A stretch of 64,000 bases of DNA, from assembly GCF_023333585.1 (NCBI RefSeq), contig NZ_JAIQZN010000004.1, forward strand, positions 62,001-126,000, given 5' to 3'. Shown here piece by piece: positions 8,512-17,896 of the stretch. The notes beneath the pieces were generated by a model. It saw only the letters and a program-made list of their open reading frames with translations. It did not search any database and was not told where the DNA came from. The DNA is from Argonema antarcticum A004/B2 (lineage in GTDB: Bacteria > Cyanobacteriota > Cyanobacteriia > Cyanobacteriales > Aerosakkonemataceae). Positions within the stretch are counted from its first letter, which is position 1, and every line of letters starts with the position of its first letter. A program made the translations under genes and the position numbers.

Positions 8512-9792
8512 CTAGCCCCTTCCTTGAGGCCATATCGCCATGCCGGTTTCTGGGTCAAATAGATGAATTTTGTCAGGTGCGATCGATAGCCAAAGTGTCT
8601 CACCTATCTGTACAGAGCGATCGGGTGCAACTCGCACTTGTAAAGTAGAAGAATTGGCAGTCGCTTCTGTGAGATGAACAGATAGAACTGTTTCGTTGCC
8701 CAGTGCTTCCACTAGGTCTACTTGAACTTGCAAATTTTTCGGTGCTGGCAGACTTATGCTCAGATGTTCTGGACGAATACCTAAAGTTAAAGAACAGTTG
8801 TCGTACTTTTGTAATGCACGCTCCCAGATGTCTGGTAAGGTGAGGCGGAATTGGGGATTTGTAATTAAGAAAGGAGCTTGAAACTGTACGGGGAGAAAAT
8901 TCATGGGGGGTGAACCAATGAATTCGGCGACAAATCGGTTGGCTGGATGGTTGTATAGTTCCAAGGGGTGAGCCAATTGCTGGATTTGACCTCGATCCAT
9001 GACAGCAATGCGATCGCCCATCGTCATCGCTTCCGTCTGATCGTGGGTAACGTAGATGGTAGTCGTACCTAACTGTCGCTGTAATTTGACTATTTGAGCG
9101 CGAGTTTCGGCTCTGAGTTTGGCATCTAAGTTAGAAAGCGGTTCATCCATCAAAAAAACTTGGGGATTGCGTGCGATCGCTCTTCCCAATGCTACCCGCT
9201 GTTTTTGTCCTCCAGATAACTGTTTTGGCAATCGCGTGAGCAATGTTTCAATTTGCAGCAATCCAGCGACGAGACGCACCTGCTCATCTACAGCTTTTTC
9301 TCGCTCAGTGAGATAGTTTAGTTTTTTAGGGAGCGATCGCGTTATTCCCACCAACAGAGTGCTGAGTGCTGAGTGCTGAGTGCCCTTCTGCTCCACCGCT
9401 CCCCCGCTCATCCGCCGCAAACCAAAGGCAATATTGTCATAAACTGTCATGTGGGGATAGAGGGCGTAATTTTGAAACACCATCGCGATGTCTCGTTCCT
9501 TGGGGGGCAAATCGTTGACGAGGCGATCGCCCACCCAAATATTACCGCCAGTCAACTCCTCCAACCCAGCAATCAAGCGCAGCAGCGTACTTTTACCGCA
9601 ACCGGATGGCCCCACCAATACCATAAATTCGCCATCTTTCACCGTTAGGTTAATGCGCCTCAAGACAGCCTGTTCGGGACTCTTAACTGGGGATTCTAGC
9701 GCGATCGAGAGATCCTCTGTTCCCCTGTTGTCTTTCTCGCCCTTGCGACCTGAAAAGCTTTTGTAAACGTTTTCTAGTACAACCTGTGCCAC
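8512..9792 (-). CDS. ABC transporter ATP-binding protein, MalK/UgpC type
   Basis: ATPase subunit for carbohydrate-type (CUT1) ABC importers. The 426 residues carry Walker A GPSGCGKST (61-69), Q-loop MVFQNYALYPHM, signature LSGGQKQR (202-209), Walker B VFLMDEP (about 212-218), an H-loop THD, and C-terminal TOBE regulatory domains. Start is GTG at 9792 (MAQVVLENVYKSF). Two stretches are unusual: an insert at about residues 15-42, and one of about 30 residues at about 137-167, between the Q-loop region and the signature, partly encoded by a GCTGAGT heptamer repeat (9357-9383). No permease or binding-protein gene is nearby, so this is probably an orphan ATPase shared by several importers. Confidence 0.93.
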   Translation of the reverse strand: MAQVVLENVYKSFSGRKGEKDNRGTEDLSIALESPVKSPEQAVLRRINLTVKDGEFMVLVGPSGCGKSTLLRLIAGLEELTGGNIWVGDRLVNDLPPKERDIAMVFQNYALYPHMTVYDNIAFGLRRMSGGAVEQKGTQHSALSTLLVGITRSLPKKLNYLTEREKAVDEQVRLVAGLLQIETLLTRLPKQLSGGQKQRVALGRAIARNPQVFLMDEPLSNLDAKLRAETRAQIVKLQRQLGTTTIYVTHDQTEAMTMGDRIAVMDRGQIQQLAHPLELYNHPANRFVAEFIGSPPMNFLPVQFQAPFLITNPQFRLTLPDIWERALQKYDNCSLTLGIRPEHLSISLPAPKNLQVQVDLVEALGNETVLSVHLTEATANSSTLQVRVAPDRSVQIGETLWLSIAPDKIHLFDPETGMAIWPQGRG

Positions 9793-10030
9793 AATGATTT
9801 CCAGTCTCTTTTTATTTAGATCTATTTTCGCTAATCTCTAACCGTAATTTCAATGATGGATTATACATTTTTTGCAGCTACTCAACTACAGGTTAACTTT
9901 CCTTCATGTTTTTCTTCCACAATCTGACGAAAAATCGATAAGCATTCTTTATAAAAAAACTAATTGCAAATAATGCTATAGTGTGTTAAAAAATCTTTAA
10001 CTAATAATTAGCATTCTAGGTGGTCAGAAC

Positions 10031-12418
10031 ATGAAACTAAAAATTATAGCCAGTGCCGTAATGTTTCCGCTGCTGTGGTTAGCAGCAGTCTCTGCCGAAA
10101 ATCTTCCAAAATCTAAACATTTTACAGAATATCGTGAATGTAAAACTTGCAACGTGCCTGCACAATTTTCAAAACAGTTATCACCAATCGATTCCCTAAT
10201 TCAATCGGGTATTCAGCAGCGCAGATCTGGCAATTACCAACAATCAATTGCCACTCTCGAACAAGCTTTGAAACTCGCACAGCAATCTGGAAATTTAGAT
10301 GGGGAGTGGCAAGCACGCACATTTTTGGCATTAACTTATAAAATAGCTGGTAATTTGCAGAAAGCCGCCGAATTGCACGAGCAAAATTTAGTATTTGTTC
10401 GGAAACACCCAAACGAACTGGCCAGCGAACCGATGAATCGCGAAACTGCTTCCCTAGAAGCTTTAAGCGGAGTTTATACTTCGCAGAAAAATTACGCCAA
10501 AGCCATTGAATTACTGAGAGAAGAACTGAAAATAGTAGAAACGAAAGACACCAATACAGGCAGCTTGGCCAAGCCTAAAATCATCCAAAAGTTGGGAGTA
10601 AATTTATTTCTAAGCGGCAATGTAAAAGAAGCAGAAAAAACTCTATTAGCAGCTTTTGAAGCTTATGAGAATGCGCGGCTGTTTAGATTAAATGCGGGAA
10701 TGCCCGCCATAGGCGAATATGAATTTGAAGTAGAGGTTCTGCGCTGGCTGCAACAAGTATTGGTAACGCAAAATAGAACAGACGAAGCGTTAGAGTTAGC
10801 AGAACGCGGTCGTTCTCGCGCTTTTGTCGGATTATTGGCAAGTCGTTTGGCTAATAACTCCAGATTGCAGATTAATGTTGATTCACCTAACATTAATCAA
10901 ATCAAACAAATTGCTAAAGCACAGAATTCAACTTTAGTAGAATATACTGTTACTTATGAATATGACCCTGACTTACCATTACAGTTTAGTAATTATCGAG
11001 ATATACGTGCGACCGGCTTGTTAATTTGGGTAGTAAAACCAACAGGTGAAATCGGATTTCGACAAGTGAAACTAGAGCAAAATAATGCTTTGTTAGGAGA
11101 ACTGGTTCAAAACGCTCGCAATTCGATCGGTGCTAGAGGTAGAGGCTTTGCAATAATTGCTAGCGCCGAGACGCAGAATACTTCTGTTAACAACAAAAAA
11201 CTACAGCAACTCCATCAAATTTTAATAGATCCGATCGCACAGCAACTGCCAACCGATCAAAATGCTCGCATTACCTTTATTCCGCAAGACTTACTATTTC
11301 TAGTTCCTTTTGCTGCACTTCAAGACAGTGCTGGAAAATATCTAATTGAAAAACATACTATTATCACAGCGCCATCGATTCAAGTTTTAGATTTAACCCG
11401 CCAGCAACAGCAACGCATCCAGGAAGTTGCCAAAGGTGTTTTGGTAGTGGGGAATCCTACTATGCCAAGTTTGTCCCAGGAAGGCGGTTCACCCGAACAA
11501 TTACCCAGTTTACCAGGAGCAGAACGGGAAGCAAAAGCGATCGCACAACTCTTCAACTCCCAAGCTATCATCGGTAACGACGCAACTAAGGCAACTGTAG
11601 AGCAGCGGATGTCCCAAGCGCGAATTATTCACCTAGCAACTCATGGAATTCTCGATGATGTGGGAGGCGTCTTCAGTTCCCTCGCCTTCGCTCCAGCAAG
11701 TGGGGATAATGGTTTTCTGAATGCTAGAGAAATTCTTGCTCTGAAGCTAAATGCCGAATTGGTTGTTTTGAGCGCCTGCGACACAGGGAAAGGTAAAATT
11801 ACCGGCGATGGAGTTGTAGGACTTTCCCGTTCCTTCATCAGTGCAGGCATACCCAGCATCATAGTCTCTCTGTGGTCTGTACCCGATAGCCCTACCGCTC
11901 AACTCATGACCGCATTTTATCAGAATCTCAAAAACGGTTCCGATAAAGCGCAAGCACTGCGAATCGCAATGCTTCAGACAATGAAACAATTCCCCAACCC
12001 AAGAGACTGGGCAGCATTTACCCTCATTGGCGAAGCTGATACCTCTAAGACCCTTGCTACAGTAATGGGTGATAGTTCTTCTGGCAGTGGCAATTCCGTT
12101 CAGGCAACTGCATCGCGTTATACGGTTTTTCCTTTACCCGACAATGTAAAGAACTACACTGAATTTCCTTCCCGTTTTGTCCAAGGCGAGGTAGATGTAT
12201 TTTTTACAAGTAACCTCAGTGCGGAAGAACTGATTAAGTTTTATCGGCAAGCTTTTATACAGAAAGGACTGACTGAGCGATCGAATTTGGCTAGAATCGA
12301 CGAAACAGGTTTTCAGTTAGTTTTTTACGGTTCCCCTAACGGTCATCCAATTACGATTCAAGGTAGTAGCGTGGGAACTGATTATCGTACTGTTAGCATC
12401 CGTTTTGAGGAGAAATAA
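10031..12418 (+). CDS. Secreted TPR-CHAT domain protein
   Basis: A 795-residue protein beginning with a signal peptide (MKLKIIASAVMFPLLWLAAVSA), TPR-like helical repeats (about 55-270), a C-terminal CHAT caspase-like protease domain (about 370-670), and a further roughly 100-residue C-terminal domain. Catalytic-type residues are visible: His538 in ATHGIL and Cys583 in LSACDTG, followed by the typical GLSRSFISAGIPSIIVSLW. CHAT proteases include separase-like and TPR-CHAT effector enzymes. Here the signal peptide suggests a role outside the cytoplasm. The gene is divergent from the ABC ATPase. The substrate is unknown, and no gasdermin or Cas gene is adjacent. Confidence 0.88.
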   Translation: MKLKIIASAVMFPLLWLAAVSAENLPKSKHFTEYRECKTCNVPAQFSKQLSPIDSLIQSGIQQRRSGNYQQSIATLEQALKLAQQSGNLDGEWQARTFLALTYKIAGNLQKAAELHEQNLVFVRKHPNELASEPMNRETASLEALSGVYTSQKNYAKAIELLREELKIVETKDTNTGSLAKPKIIQKLGVNLFLSGNVKEAEKTLLAAFEAYENARLFRLNAGMPAIGEYEFEVEVLRWLQQVLVTQNRTDEALELAERGRSRAFVGLLASRLANNSRLQINVDSPNINQIKQIAKAQNSTLVEYTVTYEYDPDLPLQFSNYRDIRATGLLIWVVKPTGEIGFRQVKLEQNNALLGELVQNARNSIGARGRGFAIIASAETQNTSVNNKKLQQLHQILIDPIAQQLPTDQNARITFIPQDLLFLVPFAALQDSAGKYLIEKHTIITAPSIQVLDLTRQQQQRIQEVAKGVLVVGNPTMPSLSQEGGSPEQLPSLPGAEREAKAIAQLFNSQAIIGNDATKATVEQRMSQARIIHLATHGILDDVGGVFSSLAFAPASGDNGFLNAREILALKLNAELVVLSACDTGKGKITGDGVVGLSRSFISAGIPSIIVSLWSVPDSPTAQLMTAFYQNLKNGSDKAQALRIAMLQTMKQFPNPRDWAAFTLIGEADTSKTLATVMGDSSSGSGNSVQATASRYTVFPLPDNVKNYTEFPSRFVQGEVDVFFTSNLSAEELIKFYRQAFIQKGLTERSNLARIDETGFQLVFYGSPNGHPITIQGSSVGTDYRTVSIRFEEK

Positions 12419-12490
12419 GTAGTAGGGTAGACAGTGCTTACCAACAGGAAATAACTTTTTTAATCTTTAATTGATTTGGGAGCTTTTTTC

Positions 12491-13753
12491 ATGACTGCTA
12501 TAATGTCAAATTTTAGGCAAACTGAGGCGCAAACCGCAGACCATGAAATTATCGATGTAACCGAAACGAACTGCTGTATCGTTGGTGGTGGCCCAGCAGG
12601 AGTGGTTTTATCGCTTCTCCTAGCGCGTCAGGGTATCCCGGTGATATTGCTGGAAACGCACAAAGATTTCGATCGCGATTTTCGTGGCGATACAGTTCAT
12701 CCATCAACTATGGAAATCATGGATGAACTTGGTTTAGCAGAACGCTTACTCCAATTACCTCACAGTAAAATTCGCACCCTTACCGTAACCACGCCAAACG
12801 GTTCAGTTCAACTCGCTAATTTGGAGCGTTTGAAAACGAAATACCCCTACATTACGATGATGCCCCAAGCGAAATTTCTGGAGTTCATCGTAGAGTCAGC
12901 GAAACAATATCCCAACTTTCAATTAGTAATGGGTGCGAACGTCCAGGAATTAATCGAAGAAAATGGAATAATTAAAGGTGTGCGATATCGCGGACACGGC
13001 GGTTGGCACGAAGTCAGGGCGCAGCTTACAATAGGTGCAGACGGTCGCCATTCTCGTCTGCGGCAATTAGCTGGTTTTGAAGCAGTGGGAACTTCGCCGC
13101 CGATGGATGTGTTGTGGTTCCGCTTACCCCGCTTTTCAGAAGACCCGTCAGGTGGTATGGGTCGCATCGGTAACGGTCACATTTTAGTAATGCTAGAACG
13201 CCCTGACCAATGGCAGATAGCTTACGTTATTCCTAAAGGCGGTTATCAAGAAATTCGCGCTGCTGGAATAGAAGCCCTTAGAAAAGCTATTGTTGAGGTA
13301 GTGCCAGAATTGAGCGATCGGATCGAAAATCTCAAAGATTGGTCGCAAATTGCCTTTCTCTCCGTCGAATCCAGTCGTCTCCCCCGTTGGTATCTTCCCG
13401 GACTACTTTTAATTGGAGATGCTGCACACATCATGTCTCCCGTAGGAGGTGTTGGTATCAACTACGCAGTTCAAGATGCTGTTGTCGCGGCAAATGTACT
13501 AAGCGAATCACTCAAGCACAATAGTATTCACATCTGGGATTTAGCAGAGGTGCAACGTCAACGCGAATTGCCAATACGGGTTATCCAAGCATTTCAATCT
13601 GTAATTCAGCAGCAAATTTTTGCTCGCGTTCTTAACTCGAATAATTCAAATCAGTCATTGACGCCGCCAGCTTTTCTCCAGTTGCCAATTTTGCGCGACC
13701 TCCCAGCGCGGTTAATAGCTTTCGGCATTTGGCCCGTTCATGTGAAAACTTAA
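12491..13753 (+). CDS. FAD-dependent monooxygenase (PHBH/UbiH fold)
   Basis: A flavoprotein hydroxylase of the p-hydroxybenzoate hydroxylase family; 420 residues from the ATG at 12491, which has GGGAG eight bases upstream (an earlier in-frame TTG overlaps that site). Motifs: dinucleotide-binding CCIVGGGPAGVVLSLLLA near the N terminus, a central DG motif (IGADGRHSRLR), and the flavin GD motif LLIGDAAHIMSPVGGVGINYA. Some family members act on quinones, others on aromatic natural products, and the sequence alone does not decide. It lies 72 bases after the CHAT gene, so co-transcription is possible. Confidence 0.88.
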   Translation: MTAIMSNFRQTEAQTADHEIIDVTETNCCIVGGGPAGVVLSLLLARQGIPVILLETHKDFDRDFRGDTVHPSTMEIMDELGLAERLLQLPHSKIRTLTVTTPNGSVQLANLERLKTKYPYITMMPQAKFLEFIVESAKQYPNFQLVMGANVQELIEENGIIKGVRYRGHGGWHEVRAQLTIGADGRHSRLRQLAGFEAVGTSPPMDVLWFRLPRFSEDPSGGMGRIGNGHILVMLERPDQWQIAYVIPKGGYQEIRAAGIEALRKAIVEVVPELSDRIENLKDWSQIAFLSVESSRLPRWYLPGLLLIGDAAHIMSPVGGVGINYAVQDAVVAANVLSESLKHNSIHIWDLAEVQRQRELPIRVIQAFQSVIQQQIFARVLNSNNSNQSLTPPAFLQLPILRDLPARLIAFGIWPVHVKT

Positions 13754-13763
13754 CTTTTACCGA

Positions 13764-13874
13764 TTATTTGCTAGCAGTGTCTTTTTTAAGGTTGTCAACT
13801 TCATGCAGAAGATCGAGGCGCAGTTGAACAAGTGCCTCTACGTCTTCCTGCGTTGCTTGGCGAATGTTTAGCAT
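13764..13874 (-). pseudogene. Truncated GNAT acetyltransferase N terminus overlapping the phosphatase gene
   Basis: A 36-codon frame beginning MLNIRQATQEDVEALVQL and ending KKDTASK before TAA. The first 30 residues match the beta1-alpha1 start of GNAT N-acetyltransferases, but the acetyl-CoA-binding core is missing. Its ATG lies inside the last codons of the upstream phosphatase (ATGCTAA, 7-base overlap), an arrangement typical of translational coupling. A 3' deletion of a once full-length gene seems likely. It could instead persist as a small peptide. Confidence 0.5.
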
Positions 13875-14548
13875 TGCAATTCGTTAATTAAAAATTGGCG
13901 TTGTTGACCTGCTTGATTCGCTTGCCAAACTCTGCCGCCAGTCACATCCAAACAGGTTAGCCAACCGTTTCCGTAAGCCCAAGTATCAATACAAATAGCG
14001 TAACCAAGATTTAACGGTAAACCGTTTTCTTGCGTGTCATGTCCGTAAACCATTGTTTTGCCGGAAAAGTGCGGCGATGGCCGATCGCATAATCCCCAAA
14101 AGAGTACATATTGGGATTGTTCAGCTAGCGGTAAATCTGGCTCGGCATCTGCGTGTACGAAAAAATGCTTATCAGTTTCGTACCAGTTTACACACTTATT
14201 TTCCAGAAATTCCCAGTGGCTGTCGGGGACATCCTGCAAAGAAAGGCGATCGCCAAATCCCGAATAAGAAGCAAGCGTCGCGTCTCCACCGAGATGCAGC
14301 CAACCCGATAGCTTCTCACTATAACGAGAGTTCAGCATGAGCTGCTCGTGATTGCCGCGCAGAGCGACAAGTTGCCCCTCATCGTGCAGAGCAATCAATC
14401 GGTCGATTACTCCTTTGGAATCCCGGCCATGATCTACGTAGTCGCCGAGAGTGATTATTTTATCATTTTGCTGCGGGTCAACGGCAGCGAGGAGGGAATC
14501 TAAGGCGATCGAGCAACCGTGAATGTCACCAATGGCAAGGATACGCAT
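13868..14548 (-). CDS. PPP-family serine/threonine phosphatase (calcineurin-like)
   Basis: A metal-dependent phosphoprotein phosphatase of 226 residues. The three PPP motifs are intact: GDIHG (residues 7-11), GDYVDHGRDS and RGNHE. A later FVHAD and YGHDT supply the remaining metal-binding histidines. Compact bacterial members of this group are Mn-dependent and can act on protein or small substrates such as diadenosine tetraphosphate. I use the ATG at 14548 rather than a TTG two codons upstream. Gyrase A precedes it by 66 bases on the same strand, separated by a TAGATTT-repeat hairpin region. Confidence 0.9.
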   Translation of the reverse strand: MRILAIGDIHGCSIALDSLLAAVDPQQNDKIITLGDYVDHGRDSKGVIDRLIALHDEGQLVALRGNHEQLMLNSRYSEKLSGWLHLGGDATLASYSGFGDRLSLQDVPDSHWEFLENKCVNWYETDKHFFVHADAEPDLPLAEQSQYVLFWGLCDRPSPHFSGKTMVYGHDTQENGLPLNLGYAICIDTWAYGNGWLTCLDVTGGRVWQANQAGQQRQFLINELQC

Positions 14549-14554
14549 AATCAA

Positions 14555-14612
14555 TTTTAGATTTCAGATTTTAGATTTTAGATTTAATTACAATCTAAAG
14601 TCTAAAATTTGA
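14555..14612. repeat. ATTTTAG repeat with inverted arms
   Basis: Tandem TTTAGAT units followed by an inverted run (AATCTAAAGTCTAAAATTTG) fold into a long AT-rich hairpin between gyrA and the phosphatase gene. Related tracts occur at 24516-24561, 43315-43383 and 55441-55566. It may act as a weak terminator or mRNA-end structure. Confidence 0.7.
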
Positions 14613-14614
14613 AA

Positions 14615-17164
14615 TTAGGCAATGACTACGTTGATGACTTTTTCTTCTGGTTTTAGCTGAACGATGCGATCGCCCGTTCCATCTTTACCCCAGAACTTCA
14701 TCTCATCCCCTACTATTCTCACCACCCGCTGCGTATTCGTCACCACCATCACCTCAGCCTTCGGTGCAGCTACTACCATCGCCGCCAAAGCGTCCGACTT
14801 ACTCGTAAACTGAAGCGCCTGAGTGCCAATATTACCAAGTTGAGCGAGTGGCATAGCGTTCACCGGCAGACGTTTGACATACCCCAATTGAGAAACCAGT
14901 AAGAGGCTTTGATTTGGCAAAGTCGTACAAGCGCCAACCACCTGCTCGGAACGTCGCAGCCGCAATGCTTGCAGCCCTTGAGCCGTCCGCCCCATCATCG
15001 GCAATTGGTCATCATTTACCTGGAGTCGCAATAGGCGTCCCCCGCTAGTCGCCAAAATCACTTCTTCCTTAGCAGCGATGAGATGAGCGTACAATAATTG
15101 GTCATCATCCTTTAGCTTCAAGAGTGTCACACCGCGACGAGTTAAGTTGGCAAATTCTAAAAGTGCCAAACGCTTGATCCGTCCCTGCTGGGTGAATAGC
15201 ACCAAACTGCCTTTCTCCAAAGCGTCAGGTAACATAAAGTGGGTTGCCAGCGTTTCTGGAGTTTCCTTAGCTCCCGGTAACAAGGTAACGAGAGGCGTTC
15301 CCTTACTTCCGCCAGATGTCGGTGGAATGTCGCCAATTTTAACTGGGTAAGCTTTGCCACTGCTAGTTACTACCACCAAATCTGTTTGAGTGGTAGCTGT
15401 CTGAGTCTTGACAACAAAGTCATCATTTGCTTTCAAAGATGCAGATTTATTGCCATTTTTTGACAACCGTCGCACATAGCCTTTATGGGTAAATTCTACG
15501 ATCGCCTCTTCTGGAGCTGGAGAGGTAAAAAGTGAGGGTTGTTGCGTTTCTGCCTTCTGAGTCTTAGATTTTTCTTTCTTCTCCCGCTCTCCCGCTCTCC
15601 CGCTCTCCCGCTCTCCCCTTCTCCCCCTCTCCCCCTCTACTGGTGTTCCAGGACTAGCTTTAATCCGAGTGCGACGGGGATCGCCGTACTTGCGTTTGAG
15701 CGATCGCAAATCCTTTTTAAGAGTTTTGAGGAACTCGTTGCGATCGCTCAACAACCTCTCCAGCTGACTAATCCGATTTGTCAATTCGTCAAACTCTGTC
15801 TGCAACTGCTGCCTTTCCAAACCAGTCAGACGTCGCAGGGGCATTGCCAAAATAGCATCGGATTGGCTAGAGCTAAAATTAAACTGACTCTGGAACGTTA
15901 GTTTTGCCGTACTCCCATCTGGCGCATTCCTGAGAACTTCAATCACCGCATCCATCTGCTCCAGCGCCCCGATCAACCCTTCAACCACGTGCAGGCGCTT
16001 CTGAGCTTGCGATCGTTCGTAGTTATATTGCCTAGTGAGAGTTTCTTCTCGGAAGCGCAAGAACTCCTGCAATAACTGCCTCAGAGTCAGCTGGCGCGGC
16101 TGTCCATCCACCAGCGCTAGCATATTCGCCCCGAAGTTACTGCACAGAGCAGTTTGCTTGTAGAGATCGTCTAAAACCTCTTGGTAGTTGGCATCTCGTT
16201 TGATTTCAACTACTACGCGCATCCCTTCGCGATCGCTCTCATCCCGGATATCCGCAATTCCTTCAATTTTTCCATGATTGACCAATTCAGCGATCTTTTC
16301 AATCCAGCCCGCCTTATTCACCTGGAAAGGCAACTCTGTAATTACGATCGCCGTCCGGTTTTGAACCTTCGATTTAGAAGACGAGCGACGGCTGATTTCC
16401 TCAATCTTAACAACTCCCCGCACAGGAATACTGCCCTTGCTGGTGGTATACGCCTCCCGAATTCCCTCTTTGCCCACGATTTCGCCGCCAGTGGGGAAAT
16501 CAGGCCCAGGAATCAACTCTAGCAACTTATCTTCTGGCAAGTCAGGATTATCAATGAGGGCAATCAAACCATCCACCACTTCCCCCAAGTTGTGCGGCGG
16601 TACATTTGTTGCCATTCCCACAGCAATCCCAGCGCAACCGTTGAGTAATAAAATTGGCAGCTGAGCGGGCAATACGACTGGTTCGGCTTGAGAATTATCA
16701 AAGTTGGGGGTAAAGTCAACCGTAGCCTCCCCAATTTCGCTCAGCAACGCCTCATGGCCAATGGGCGCGAGGCGCGTTTCCGTGTAACGCATCGCTGCCG
16801 GTGGGTCGTTATCTACCGAACCAAAATTGCCGTGACCGCCGAGTAAGGGATATCGACAGGAAAAATCCTGCACCATCCGCACTAGAGCGTCATAAACCGC
16901 CTGGTCGCCGTGGGGGTGATATTTCCCCAGAACATCCCCGACCACGCGGGCACACTTGCGGTAGGGGCGGTCTGGCACCAGCCCTAATTCGTGCATCGCA
17001 TACAATATGCGGCGGTGAACGGGCTTTAAGCCATCGCGGACATCGGGCAATGCCCTCCCGACTATGACACTCATGGCATATTCAAGATATGACCGTTGCA
17101 TCTCCGTATGCAGGGCAGTGGTAATAACCTGTCCTGTTGAGAGAAGGTTCAGTTGTTTTGCCAT
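14615..17164 (-). CDS. gyrA: DNA gyrase / topoisomerase IV subunit A
   Basis: Breakage-reunion subunit of a type IIA topoisomerase, 849 residues. Catalytic Tyr127 lies in MRYTETRL; the quinolone-pocket helix reads [11 protein letters not shown], with Gln88 at the position of E. coli Ser83. The tower and coiled-coil gate run to about residue 510 and a six-bladed C-terminal DNA-wrapping domain covers about 555-849. The linker (about 515-548) is a low-complexity Arg/Glu/Gly stretch from a CTCTCCCG repeat at 15581-15640. No canonical QRRGGKG GyrA box is seen; blade 1 has TSGGSKG, so the enzyme may be a decatenase-like paralog. The product is secure; gyrA versus parC is not. Several cyanobacteria carry two such genes. 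Confidence 0.93.
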   Translation of the reverse strand: MAKQLNLLSTGQVITTALHTEMQRSYLEYAMSVIVGRALPDVRDGLKPVHRRILYAMHELGLVPDRPYRKCARVVGDVLGKYHPHGDQAVYDALVRMVQDFSCRYPLLGGHGNFGSVDNDPPAAMRYTETRLAPIGHEALLSEIGEATVDFTPNFDNSQAEPVVLPAQLPILLLNGCAGIAVGMATNVPPHNLGEVVDGLIALIDNPDLPEDKLLELIPGPDFPTGGEIVGKEGIREAYTTSKGSIPVRGVVKIEEISRRSSSKSKVQNRTAIVITELPFQVNKAGWIEKIAELVNHGKIEGIADIRDESDREGMRVVVEIKRDANYQEVLDDLYKQTALCSNFGANMLALVDGQPRQLTLRQLLQEFLRFREETLTRQYNYERSQAQKRLHVVEGLIGALEQMDAVIEVLRNAPDGSTAKLTFQSQFNFSSSQSDAILAMPLRRLTGLERQQLQTEFDELTNRISQLERLLSDRNEFLKTLKKDLRSLKRKYGDPRRTRIKASPGTPVEGERGRRGERESGRAGEREKKEKSKTQKAETQQPSLFTSPAPEEAIVEFTHKGYVRRLSKNGNKSASLKANDDFVVKTQTATTQTDLVVVTSSGKAYPVKIGDIPPTSGGSKGTPLVTLLPGAKETPETLATHFMLPDALEKGSLVLFTQQGRIKRLALLEFANLTRRGVTLLKLKDDDQLLYAHLIAAKEEVILATSGGRLLRLQVNDDQLPMMGRTAQGLQALRLRRSEQVVGACTTLPNQSLLLVSQLGYVKRLPVNAMPLAQLGNIGTQALQFTSKSDALAAMVVAAPKAEVMVVTNTQRVVRIVGDEMKFWGKDGTGDRIVQLKPEEKVINVVIA

Positions 17165-17206
17165 GAGTCCAGATTCCTTATGAGTGCAAAAAAATTAAAG
17201 TAGGGG

Positions 17207-17324
17207 CTAGTGCCGAAGAGCGGAAGTCAAAAGTCAAAAGTCAAAAGTCAAAAATCCTTAGAGTGTCAGGCATTTAACTACTTCTGAACTGGTGGGTTAT
17301 TTCTGCCGCGCCGCACTCTTAGGC
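17207..17324 (-). mobile_element. CTAGTGC-bounded small dispersed element, copy A
   Basis: About 118 bases running from CTAGTGCCGAAGAGCGG to CCGCACTCTTAG. Two further copies lie at 36369-36481 and 59015-59128 in the opposite orientation, sharing the core TCAGAAGTAGTTAAATG and an internal (AAAAGTC)n tract whose copy number differs between copies. The ends are short imperfect inverted repeats (CTAGTGC / GCAC-TAG). There is no coding capacity, so it would be a non-autonomous MITE-like element. This copy lies 42 bases upstream of the gyrase start. Confidence 0.8.
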
Positions 17325-17411
17325 TAGGGGCTAGAGGCTAGGGGCTAGGGGGAAGAGGGGCTAGGGAAAAAAATCCTTCTTTTGACTTTTGACTTTTGAC
17401 TTTTGACTTTT
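17325..17411. repeat. GGGGCTA and TTTTGAC tandem repeats
   Basis: Tandem GGGGCTA-like units (17325-17370) are followed by (TTTTGAC)n (17380-17411). With copy A this fills most of the 333 bases between gyrA and the response-regulator gene, leaving little room for conventional promoters. Confidence 0.85.
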
Positions 17412-17497
17412 ATAGCCCCTTCTTCCATTTTCACAGTAGTATCAAACGGCAGGAGCCTAGACTGCCTTATTCTGAATCAAGCGAACAGGAAAAAGTT

Positions 17498-17896
17498 ATG
17501 AGAACCGTTCTGATTGTGGAAGACGACCCGATTAATTTGCGCGTTTTCTCGAAAATTCTGACCAAGCGAGGCGGTTTGGAGGTCAAGGGTACGGAAGATG
17601 TGGAAGAGGTGATGAAAATTGCCCAGTCTGGTAAAGCAGACATTATTTTGATGGATGTTTCCTTGCAACACAGCGTCTACCAGGGTAAGGCGGTTGACGG
17701 CATCAAGATCGCGCAGATGCTCAAGTCTGACCCCCAGACTGCCAATCTTCCCATTATTCTGGTCACGGCTCACGCGATGGAGGGCGATCGCGAAAACTTT
17801 CTCAAGCAAAGTGGTGCCGATGGCTACATCTCTAAACCAGTGGTGGATCATCAACAGTTTGTGGATCAGATTATGGCACTGCTGCCAAAAGATTAA
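17498..17896 (+). CDS. CheY/DivK-like single-domain response regulator
   Basis: A 132-residue stand-alone receiver domain. The acidic pocket is VEDD (residues 7-10), the phospho-acceptor is Asp53 in IILMDVSL, the switch Thr lies in LVTAHAM, and the conserved Lys in ISKPV. There is no output domain, so it probably signals by protein interaction. ATG at 17498 follows AGGA with 7-base spacing; an upstream in-frame extension would run into the TTTTGAC repeat and is unlikely. The extended alpha-beta loop (QHSVYQGKAVDG) is seen in DivK-like cyanobacterial regulators. The partner kinase is unknown. Confidence 0.9.
   Translation: MRTVLIVEDDPINLRVFSKILTKRGGLEVKGTEDVEEVMKIAQSGKADIILMDVSLQHSVYQGKAVDGIKIAQMLKSDPQTANLPIILVTAHAMEGDRENFLKQSGADGYISKPVVDHQQFVDQIMALLPKD

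Noticed and set aside
8512-9792. Possibility that the MalK-type ATPase is the missing CysA
   Set aside because: It has UgpC/MalK-type TOBE domains and lies 30 kb from cysTW; nothing links it to sulfate.
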